Assembly: GCA_003552765.1 (NCBI GenBank) | Contig: PUOI01000627.1 | Coordinates: 1 to 5,904 of the forward strand | Length of the DNA stretch: 5,904 nt | Direction of reading: 5' to 3' | Origin: Candidatus Hydrogenedentota bacterium | GTDB taxonomy: Bacteria; Hydrogenedentota; Hydrogenedentia; Hydrogenedentales; SLHB01 | Shown: piece by piece, positions 1-4,684 of the stretch | Layout of the letters: the number at the start of each line of letters is the position of its first letter | How positions within the stretch are numbered: the stretch's first letter is position 1 | The notes under the pieces: generated by a model | The model's database searches: none | Told to the model about the DNA's origin: nothing | The model's input: only the letters and a program-made list of their open reading frames with translations | Position numbers and translations under genes: made by a program

Positions 1-109
1 CAAGCAGCGCCCATACCCGGATCGCCTTGATTTCACCGAAGAACTTCCGTTGGATATGTCCGCAACCATTGCTAAGGGCTTCGTCTTCAAGTGGACCTAT
101 ACCGCTCAT
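1..109 (-). CDS. Unrecognised protein, N-terminal fragment (runs off left edge)
   Basis: An open frame starts with ATG at 109 on the minus strand and runs without a stop to the window edge, giving 36 codons. It begins MSGIGPLEDEALSNG and ends near KAIRVWALL. A good ribosome binding site, GGGAG, lies 7 bases upstream, and this is the main reason for calling a gene in so short a stretch. The N-terminus is acidic and then basic (QRKFFGEIKAIR), followed by a hydrophobic start (VWALL) that could begin a membrane segment just beyond the edge. I do not recognise the family. It lies in the same orientation as the upstream phosphatase gene but 224 bases away, so it may have its own promoter. The alternative is a chance open frame. 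Confidence 0.5.
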   Translation of the reverse strand, partial: MSGIGPLEDEALSNGCGHIQRKFFGEIKAIRVWALL

Positions 110-116
110 GTTTGTT

Positions 117-121
117 CTCCC
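117..121 (-). promoter_or_regulatory. Ribosome binding site GGGAG of the left-edge gene
   Basis: On the minus strand GGGAG is followed by the 7-base spacer AACAAAC and then ATG at 109. The spacing is ideal and supports a real translation start for the partial gene. Confidence 0.55.
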
Positions 122-280
122 ATAACCGTTCAAGTGCTCCCAAAACACGGGACTTTTCCCCTTGCGTCCCCAAGCTACTCTCAACAGTCAAACATCCGCT
201 GCAAGAGGTCTCTTGGCCAAAACCCCGAATGGTGCACTTAGCAAATGACTTGGGCTTGGAACCTTAAAAACAGCCATTCA

Positions 281-301
281 CAAACACAAAGGAAACGTCC
301 A
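281..301 (+). repeat. Orphan copy of the 3643-3664 translation leader
   Basis: This stretch (caaacacaaaggaaacgtcc plus a) matches the leader of the plus-strand oxidoreductase at 3643-3664 apart from three single-base indels, and both share the end AACGTCCA. At 3664 that final A begins an ATG; here it is followed by CC, so no gene starts. It points into the antisense side of the phosphatase 3' end. It may be the remnant of a lost gene start, or a chance match of a common leader composition. Confidence 0.4.
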
Positions 302-333
302 CCACAAAGCAAAGCGCAGCCTTTTGTCCGCCG

Positions 334-1533
334 TCACCCTTGCGCGAGGGCGGCGCGGCGTTCAAGGAGCACTTCAAACTGTTGTATGCGCGTATCGAAG
401 AACTGCATGAGCTTCTCGTGCAGCTCGGGGTTGGCGGCGGCAATGAGCGAGCGGTGGTTGCTGACCGTGCTGTCGAGCATGAGGACTTCGTCCAGGCGAT
501 CGCCGTAGGCGTCGGTGACCACGCATCCCGCTTCCTCGGCGATGAGCAGGGAAGCGGCCAAGTCGTAGGGGGCCATGCCGAGCACAATGCCGCGGCCGGC
601 GTTGATGAACTGGTCCTGAACCGCCTCCGGGATGTCGCGGTAGAAGCGGTTGGCGAAATCGACGCAGGCGTCGAGCTGATTGGTTAACAAGCGCGTCAGA
701 CTGAAGGAGGTGCTGTTGCACGCGAAGAAACCGCCCTTGAGGCTGGTCAGATCGATGAGGCGGGCGGCCGTGGGAAACACAAGTTCAGCGGGACGGGCGG
801 GCACCGTCATGGACCAGGACACCATTTCCAGGTCAGTGTTCGTCGACGGTTTGGGCCGCGAAAAGGAGGACGAGTTCTCCCGGTAGATCCGGGAGCCTTT
901 ACCGCGCTCGGCATAGAAGATCCGATCGCCGGCGATTTCCATGACACAAGCGTTGTCCACATCGCCAAGCTGGGGCCGCTCGATGACCCGCGTGGCCGCG
1001 ACGGACACCACGCAACTCTCGAAACCGCTTTTCGCGGCCCGGCTGCCGTCCACGGGATCCACCACGAGCAGATACTGCGGCGGACCGGAGGAAAACGTGG
1101 TGTACCCGGCATCCTCGGAATAGTAGGCCACGGGCTGATCGCAGCGTCTCAAGTAGGTAAGCAAGGCCTTTTCGGCAATCTGGTCAAGCTTGAAGGTGGC
1201 GTCGCCGCTTGAGGCCGAACCCACAATTTCCCGGCCCCGGGCGTCACGCACCGCCGGGCGAACCGCATCGCGCACATGGGCGGCCACGTCCATCAAGAAA
1301 TCGCGGGGCAGCGGCTTGACGCTTTTGCCTTTGGAGGCGGAATTCGAGGGCGCCTTCGCACCATCCGAGTTCTTGCCGCTTCCCGGCGCTTTCGCCGCCT
1401 TTTTGGCGCTCTCCGTTTTGCCGTCGTCCTTGACCGCCCGCGCGGCTGGATTGCTCTTCGCCATCCGCTCTGCTTCGGCGGCGGGTTCGGGCTGTTTCTT
1501 TCGATTTCGCGTGCTTGCTTTTTCCTGCGTCAT
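334..1533 (-). CDS. Inositol-monophosphatase-superfamily phosphatase with basic N-terminal tail
   Basis: The 399-residue protein is a Mg2+-dependent phosphatase of the inositol monophosphatase/FIG superfamily. Motifs in order are a helix with LDQIAEKALLTYL (about 116-128), YSEDAG (138-143, equivalent to the GEE metal ligand), VVDPVDGS (157-164, the DPxDG[ST] core with D159 and D162), and APYDLAASLLIAEEAGC (321-337, equivalent to the WDxAA..EAGG motif, D324). All expected metal ligands appear present, so the enzyme is probably active. Substrate cannot be assigned: inositol phosphates, fructose-1,6-bisphosphate and 3'-phosphoadenosine nucleotides are all possible. Residues 1 to about 75 are an extra Lys/Ala/Ser/Gly-rich, low-complexity tail with no hydrophobic segment, so the protein is probably cytoplasmic. 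ATG 1533 is chosen because GAGG precedes it. A longer frame from TTG 1572 is possible but lacks such a site and begins inside a hairpin. The gene follows DUF6807 by 96 bases in the same direction. Confidence 0.87.
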   Translation of the reverse strand: MTQEKASTRNRKKQPEPAAEAERMAKSNPAARAVKDDGKTESAKKAAKAPGSGKNSDGAKAPSNSASKGKSVKPLPRDFLMDVAAHVRDAVRPAVRDARGREIVGSASSGDATFKLDQIAEKALLTYLRRCDQPVAYYSEDAGYTTFSSGPPQYLLVVDPVDGSRAAKSGFESCVVSVAATRVIERPQLGDVDNACVMEIAGDRIFYAERGKGSRIYRENSSSFSRPKPSTNTDLEMVSWSMTVPARPAELVFPTAARLIDLTSLKGGFFACNSTSFSLTRLLTNQLDACVDFANRFYRDIPEAVQDQFINAGRGIVLGMAPYDLAASLLIAEEAGCVVTDAYGDRLDEVLMLDSTVSNHRSLIAAANPELHEKLMQFFDTRIQQFEVLLERRAALAQG

Positions 1534-1538
1534 CGTCG

Positions 1539-1542
1539 CCTC
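1539..1542 (-). promoter_or_regulatory. Ribosome binding site GAGG fixing the phosphatase start
   Basis: On the minus strand AACGAGGCGACG runs into ATG at 1533, placing GAGG 5 bases upstream. This supports the ATG over the in-frame TTG 13 codons earlier. Confidence 0.55.
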
Positions 1543-1550
1543 GTTACGTG

Positions 1551-1574
1551 GGTTGCCGGCGCTCCGCGCCAACC
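1551..1574 (-). promoter_or_regulatory. Hairpin in the DUF6807-phosphatase gap
   Basis: On the minus strand the RNA can fold as GGTT-GGCGC, loop GGA, GCGCC, a GGC bulge, then AACC. The core is a perfect 5-bp GC stem (1558-1562 with 1566-1570). It lies in the 96-base gap, about 17 bases before the phosphatase ATG and just outside its ribosome binding site. There is no T-run, so an intrinsic terminator is unlikely. It could be an mRNA-stability or processing hairpin, or chance in GC-rich DNA. Confidence 0.35.
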
Positions 1575-1629
1575 GCGCCCGTGGACCCTGCCAGGCCCAA
1601 GCACGTTCGACGTCGCCGGACGGAGAAAC

Positions 1630-2793
1630 TCACTTCACGGTTACTTTAGGTGGAGCAATATAGTCGAGGAAACGGTCCTTAACCTTGCCCTTTGACGCAT
1701 CGCCCCGATGAATGAAGACTCTGTACCGCCACGTGGTCTGGCTGCCCTTTGGAAAGACCATGTCACCCTTCACCTTGTCCTTGGGGCGATAGTGGCGTCT
1801 TCCGAAACAGTTGGCGGTCATCAGGCCGTAGTCCCGCACGTGCCAATGCGTGGGGTAGCGAGGGTTGGTCTCATGGTCGAACACCGCAATCCCCACGGTT
1901 TTGCCGTCAATCGTGCCACTGCGGTCACACCATGGCGCCCGTCTGCCCCACGTCTCATCTTCTCCTATCCCGCCATAGCCATTTTCGATGCATCCGCCGT
2001 GGCCGGCCTCCAACGCCTTGGCCGCCCGAACGGCCAAGAGACCGCCTTCCCTGGTGTCGTGAAACACCACCTGGGCCTCGGTCATGCACAGGGTCACGTT
2101 GAAATCAAAAAGCCGTTCGCCGCCGGGCAGCGCGTGAAAACGCATATCCCGGATTTCCTCGAACTGTTTCCGGCCCGCGTGCGTGCACCAATCAATCTTG
2201 GCGGTGAGCCGGCCATAAACCGGGCCGGAAAACTCATTGGTAAAGCTGTGGTGCCGCTGCCAGCCGTGCTCCCCGCTTTCGGACCAGTTGTTCACCTTAT
2301 TGCAGGCGCCGTATCCCACCCATATGGATTTGTGATGGGGACGGTCCTGGCTCTCGCCCTCAACGCCGTCCGTAATCGGCCAGCTCCGCGTTACTTGCCG
2401 CCCATAAGGGCCAATAACAGGATACAAAAACGGACGCACCCATTGTTTACCGTAGTGATAGGATGTAAAATGCCGGCCCTGGACATACACATCAGCGCGC
2501 AACTCATCGGGCAGATTAATCACTTCCGCGCCTTGGCCGAGGCTGGGCGTCTCAAGAGGCGTCAGGTGGTGCTTGCGTTTTTCGCCGGCCTTCAGCCCGT
2601 TCACAAGCCATGCCGCCACCACGCGGCGGTCCGACACGCGGGCGAGCTGACACGGGACTGTTTTCCCGCTTTCAGCATCGATCAGGCGCGCGCCCTTGAA
2701 CCGGCGGTAGTTCCACGTCAACGCGACCTCGATCGGACAGCGATCCCGGTCATGCGGCCCCGCCTCCACCGTGAGCGTATGTGCTTCCGTCAT
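1630..2793 (-). CDS. DUF6807 ('PmoA-like') family protein
   Basis: This 387-residue protein matches my recollection of DUF6807 (Pfam PF14100). Databases often label the family 'methane oxygenase PmoA', but it is not the membrane methane monooxygenase subunit. Family-typical segments are RPFLYPVIGPYGRQVTRS (120-137), RPHHKSIWVGYG (151-162), DTREGGLL (246-253), HWHVRDYGLMTANCFGRR (316-333) and WRYRVFIHRGD (355-365). The HH pair at 153-154 and the WHVRDYG block are the most diagnostic. No signal peptide or membrane segment is visible, so it is probably cytoplasmic. Its chemistry is not known to me; the family is common beside sugar-catabolism genes in Planctomycetota-like bacteria. The frame stays open 70 codons upstream to TTG 3003, but the strong GGAAGGAA site before ATG 2793 and the non-family character of that extension favour 2793. 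It diverges from the oxidoreductase pair and probably leads an operon with the phosphatase. Confidence 0.85.
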   Translation of the reverse strand: MTEAHTLTVEAGPHDRDRCPIEVALTWNYRRFKGARLIDAESGKTVPCQLARVSDRRVVAAWLVNGLKAGEKRKHHLTPLETPSLGQGAEVINLPDELRADVYVQGRHFTSYHYGKQWVRPFLYPVIGPYGRQVTRSWPITDGVEGESQDRPHHKSIWVGYGACNKVNNWSESGEHGWQRHHSFTNEFSGPVYGRLTAKIDWCTHAGRKQFEEIRDMRFHALPGGERLFDFNVTLCMTEAQVVFHDTREGGLLAVRAAKALEAGHGGCIENGYGGIGEDETWGRRAPWCDRSGTIDGKTVGIAVFDHETNPRYPTHWHVRDYGLMTANCFGRRHYRPKDKVKGDMVFPKGSQTTWRYRVFIHRGDASKGKVKDRFLDYIAPPKVTVK

Positions 2794-2799
2794 GAGGCG

Positions 2800-2807
2800 T
2801 TCCTTCC
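2800..2807 (-). promoter_or_regulatory. Ribosome binding site GGAAGGAA fixing the DUF6807 start
   Basis: On the minus strand GGAAGGAA is followed by ACGCCTC-type spacing and ATG at 2793, with the AGGA core about 7 bases from the start. It rules in ATG 2793 over the longer TTG-initiated frame. Confidence 0.6.
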
Positions 2808-2875
2808 GCTTCCCAAGCCACGGGATCCATGCGTTAAACCGCCCAAATCCCGGACGTTCGTTTGCCGCCGGCCCC

Positions 2876-2906
2876 GGCGAACGCCCGTCTTGTATTAGAC
2901 GGCGCC
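2876..2906 (-). repeat. Bulged inverted repeat upstream of DUF6807
   Basis: CCGTCT (2885-2890) and AGACGG (2897-2902) form a perfect 6-bp stem with loop TGTATT. GGCG (2876-2879) and CGCC (2903-2906) can extend it by 4 bp across a 5-base one-sided bulge. It lies about 85-110 bases before the DUF6807 ATG and could sit in that gene's 5' leader. No T-run follows on either strand, so it is not a standard terminator. Confidence 0.4.
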
Positions 2907-2962
2907 CCTGCACAAACCAGCGAATTCCATGATTGGCAAGTTCGCAAGAGTTCGGCGGTCTC

Positions 2963-2989
2963 CTGGCCAACGGCTTTGCTAGCGGCCAG
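2963..2989. repeat. 6-bp inverted repeat CTGGCC...GGCCAG
   Basis: CTGGCC at 2963-2968 and GGCCAG at 2984-2989 are perfect inverted copies with a 15-base interval. It could be a protein-binding operator for the divergent promoters or a hairpin. A chance match is possible in this GC-rich context. Confidence 0.3.
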
Positions 2990-3231
2990 TCTGCATTTCC
3001 CAAGGGCGGGCCGGTATCCCGTTATAGTGAGAATTAGTTTACCATTTCGCACCCCAATATGTCCAGAGCCTATCTTTGCTGTGACAAAATCGCTTAGTAA
3101 GAATTAATTAAGGTTGTACAGGATATATTGGCCTGTCTATATGGCAGTTTAGCAATAGCTCTGTAGCGTATGGAAGAGCCCCCATATCTGAGCCATGGAG
3201 GCTAGTGCTAAATGTACTGGGCTTCTTATAC

Positions 3232-3263
3232 AAGAGGCATGTTGTCTTGTGCTGGCGCCTCTT
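3232..3263. repeat. 7-bp inverted repeat AAGAGGC...GCCTCTT
   Basis: AAGAGGC at 3232-3238 and GCCTCTT at 3257-3263 are perfect inverted copies with an 18-base interval. It lies 42 bases before the twin-hairpin element, in a stretch with other small stems (for example AGCC 3191-3194 with GGCT 3200-3203). It may belong to a degraded repeat or be an operator. Confidence 0.35.
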
Positions 3264-3304
3264 CCGTCCTTGATTTGTGGACAGCCGCTATTCTTGGCGG
3301 TGAC

Positions 3305-3353
3305 GTAGCACGGGCTTCCAGCCCGTGATTCATGGCCTAGAAGGCCATGCCAC
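3305..3353. repeat. REPIN/BIME-like twin-hairpin palindromic repeat
   Basis: There are two perfect 8-bp hairpins side by side. The first is CACGGGCT (3309-3316), loop TCC, AGCCCGTG (3320-3327). The second is CATGGCCT (3331-3338), loop AGA, AGGCCATG (3342-3349). They are separated by ATT. GTAG (3305-3308) directly precedes the first stem on the plus strand, and GTGG (3353-3350) directly precedes the second stem on the minus strand. GTAG/GTGG heads at the foot of a hairpin, in an inverted pair, are the known hallmark of REP sequences arranged as REPINs or BIMEs and mobilised by RAYT (TnpA-REP) transposases. No transposase is in this window. Multi-copy status is an inference, since only one copy is visible. 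Confidence 0.7.
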
Positions 3354-3439
3354 CTCCTAGCGCGTTTACTTCGGCGATCAACACGTTTAGGCTTGACGCT
3401 CCACTTGGACTGGCCACATCCCAGAATTGTGTTCGAAAG

Positions 3440-3480
3440 GCGGCAAGATGCCGGCGTTGGGGTTTCCACCCTTTGGGGGA
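3440..3480. repeat. Possible second GC-rich palindromic repeat module
   Basis: GGCGGCAAGATGCCGGCG contains a short hairpin (CGGC 3441-3444, loop AAGAT, GCCG 3450-3453) and is followed by CCACCCTTTGGGGG, another near-palindrome. The 'ggcaagatgccggcg' pattern resembles intergenic repeats I recall from Planctomycetota-like genomes, which give spurious 'GKMPAL' peptides in translation. Only one copy is visible and the stem is short, so this is tentative. Confidence 0.3.
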
Positions 3481-3642
3481 GAGAGGCCTTCTGTTTCAAA
3501 CGCGGACGGCGCGAACCTCAAGCGGGTTGGGCCGAGTTATCCGGCGATTGCCGGGCTCTTCGCACTTGAAAACACAGAGCGAATCATGATGGACTATGGG
3601 GAAGCGCGGAGACTGATTGGATCGTTTCCGCTTTCTTCAAGC

Positions 3643-3664
3643 CAAAACACAAGGAGAACGTCCA
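3643..3664 (+). repeat. Leader repeat partner of 281-301, includes the start-site leader
   Basis: The translation leader of the Sec-exported oxidoreductase matches 281-301 apart from three single-base indels. Here it functions as the ribosome-binding leader, with AAGGAG at 3651-3656. Confidence 0.4.
3651..3656 (+). promoter_or_regulatory. Ribosome binding site AAGGAG fixing the first oxidoreductase start
   Basis: AAGGAG is followed by a 7-base spacer (AACGTCC) and ATG 3664. This rules against the in-frame upstream starts at TTG 3427 and ATG 3586/3589, which lack comparable sites and would bury the signal peptide. Confidence 0.75.
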
Positions 3665-4644
3665 TGCGCATGCTGACGCTCGCGATGGCCTGTCTGTTGT
3701 TGGCGGCTACACAGACCGGGCACGCGGAAGATGAATTCGAGATGGGGCTTATCGGGCTCGACACATCCCATGTCATCGCCTTCACCAACATCTTCAACGA
3801 TCCCGACCATCCCGATCACGTGCCCGGCGGGCGTGTGGTGGCCGCTTACCAAGGCGGCAGCGACGACCTGCCCACCAGCTATGAGCGGGTGGAGGGGTAC
3901 ACGGAACAACTCGTTGAGGATTGGGGCGTCGAACTCTACGACACCATTGAAGAGCTGTGCGAGGCCGTCGATGTGATCCTGCTGACGAGCGTGGATGGGC
4001 GCAAGCATCTGGAACAGGCGATCCCGGTGTACGGAGCGGGCCTGCCCGTATTCATTGACAAGCCCCTGGCGGCGTCGTTGGAGGACGCGATTAGGCTGGT
4101 GGACCTCGCCAACGAGCATGGGGTTCCCATGTATTCGGGGTCCTCGTTGCGGTTCCGGGAATCGGTGGTGGAATTTGATGCGCTGGACGTGGGCGAGTTG
4201 CGTGGAGCGGACACGACGGGGCCTTGCGCCATTGATCCCACCCATCCGGACCTGTTCTGGTACGGTATTCACGGCGTGGAGACGCTCTTCACGTTGATGG
4301 GGCCCGATTGCGTGGAAGTCACGCGGGTTCACACCGAGGACACCGACCTCGTGGTGGGCCGCTGGGCGGACGGCGGCGTGGGAACCTTCCGGGGCATCCG
4401 CAACGCCTCGGCCCCGTTCCGCGGCGTGAAATACGGCACGGATGACGTGGCCAGCGCCACCCTGGGCGGCGGATACAAAGGCCAAGCCGAGGCCATCATC
4501 GAATTTTTCCGCACAGGCGAATCACCGGTGAGCGACGAGGAGATGCTGGCCGTATTCGCCTTCATGGAAGCGGCGGAAGAAAGCAAACGGCGCGATGGCG
4601 CCCCGGTCCGGCTGGATGAGGTACTGGAAGAAGCGCGCAACTAA
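3664..4644 (+). CDS. Sec-exported Gfo/Idh/MocA-family oxidoreductase
   Basis: The 326-residue protein belongs to the Gfo/Idh/MocA family of NAD(P)-dependent sugar and polyol dehydrogenases. Residues 1-21 look like a Sec signal peptide: MRM, then a hydrophobic core (LTLAMACLLLAA), then TGHA with likely cleavage before EDEF. The mature protein starts a Rossmann strand (MGLIGLDTSH, 27-36). The usual GxGxxG is replaced by GLDTSH, a variant I recall in a subset of the family. FIDKP (130-134) matches the [DE]KP motif, with K133 the usual catalytic lysine. SSLRF (160-164) and WYGIHGVETLFTLMG (199-213, with H203 and E206) match the C-terminal domain. The C-terminus (EEMLAVFAFMEAAEESKRR) is family-typical, so the gene looks full length. 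Start ATG 3664 follows AAGGAG. The next gene is a second family member 40 bases downstream, so they are probably cotranscribed. The substrate is unknown. A cytoplasmic location is possible if the N-terminus is not cleaved. Confidence 0.88.
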   Translation: MRMLTLAMACLLLAATQTGHAEDEFEMGLIGLDTSHVIAFTNIFNDPDHPDHVPGGRVVAAYQGGSDDLPTSYERVEGYTEQLVEDWGVELYDTIEELCEAVDVILLTSVDGRKHLEQAIPVYGAGLPVFIDKPLAASLEDAIRLVDLANEHGVPMYSGSSLRFRESVVEFDALDVGELRGADTTGPCAIDPTHPDLFWYGIHGVETLFTLMGPDCVEVTRVHTEDTDLVVGRWADGGVGTFRGIRNASAPFRGVKYGTDDVASATLGGGYKGQAEAIIEFFRTGESPVSDEEMLAVFAFMEAAEESKRRDGAPVRLDEVLEEARN

Positions 4645-4671
4645 TACGTGTGCATGAGCGTAATTCACATC

Positions 4672-4677
4672 GGAGGA
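4672..4677 (+). promoter_or_regulatory. Ribosome binding site GGAGGA of the Tat oxidoreductase
   Basis: GGAGGA lies 7 bases before ATG 4685, within the 40-base gap after the preceding stop at 4642-4644. It is the best start signal in the window. Confidence 0.75.
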
Positions 4678-4684
4678 ATGAACC

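Larger units (their letters stand above)
110..333. other. Intergenic gap between phosphatase and left-edge gene
   Basis: This 224-base gap has no supported gene on either strand and is AT-richer than the neighbouring genes. It contains a short inverted repeat (GGGAC at 149-153 with GTCCC at 166-170, 12-base loop). It also holds an orphan copy of a ribosome-binding leader at 281-301, listed separately. I see no hairpin followed by a T-run that would terminate the phosphatase transcript, and no convincing -35/-10 pair. The promoter of the left-edge gene, if it has one, should lie here. Confidence 0.5.
2794..3663. other. 870-base divergent intergenic region, no supported gene
   Basis: The region separates DUF6807 (minus) from the oxidoreductase pair (plus) and must contain promoters for both. 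No frame in it gives a recognisable protein. The open frames crossing it use TTG starts or run through palindromic repeats. The part from about 3021 to 3240 is clearly AT-richer than the flanking genes. Weak sigma70-like candidates exist (plus strand TTGTAC at 3114 with CTATAT 17 bases later; minus strand TATAAC at 3026-3021 without a good -35), but none is convincing. Several inverted repeats, listed separately, are concentrated between 2876 and 3480. It may be a landing place for small non-coding mobile repeats, or the remains of an eroded gene. Confidence 0.6.

Noticed and set aside
337..350. CCCTTGCGCGAGGG palindrome at the phosphatase 3' end as a terminator
   Set aside because: It lies inside the final codons, has a tiny loop, and no T-run follows on the minus strand.
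1708..2898. A 396-codon plus-strand open frame opposite DUF6807
   Set aside because: It is antisense to a well-supported DUF6807 protein, has no recognisable domain and no good ribosome binding site; long antisense frames are expected in GC-rich genes.
2794..3003. 70-residue N-terminal extension of DUF6807 from TTG 3003
   Set aside because: The extension is Pro/Arg-rich without family similarity and the strong GGAAGGAA site precedes ATG 2793.
3301..3353. CRISPR array
   Set aside because: The paired palindromes are adjacent and differ in sequence; there are no regularly spaced identical repeats with spacers.
3149..3499. A 116-codon minus-strand open frame in the divergent intergenic region
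   Set aside because: It translates straight through the twin-hairpin palindrome and lacks a ribosome binding site; this is the usual spurious peptide from intergenic repeats.
3427..3663. N-terminal extension of the first oxidoreductase from TTG 3427 or ATG 3586
   Set aside because: It would place 26 or more residues before the signal peptide, and AAGGAG sits ideally before ATG 3664.
3655..3693. Lipobox at the cysteine in LAMAC of the first oxidoreductase
   Set aside because: The cysteine is at residue 10, too close to the N-terminus, with Met at -2 and the hydrophobic core mostly after it; a signal peptidase I site near TGHA is more likely.
3637..4485. A 282-codon minus-strand open frame opposite the first oxidoreductase
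   Set aside because: It is antisense to a gene with a signal peptide and family motifs and shows no motif of its own.
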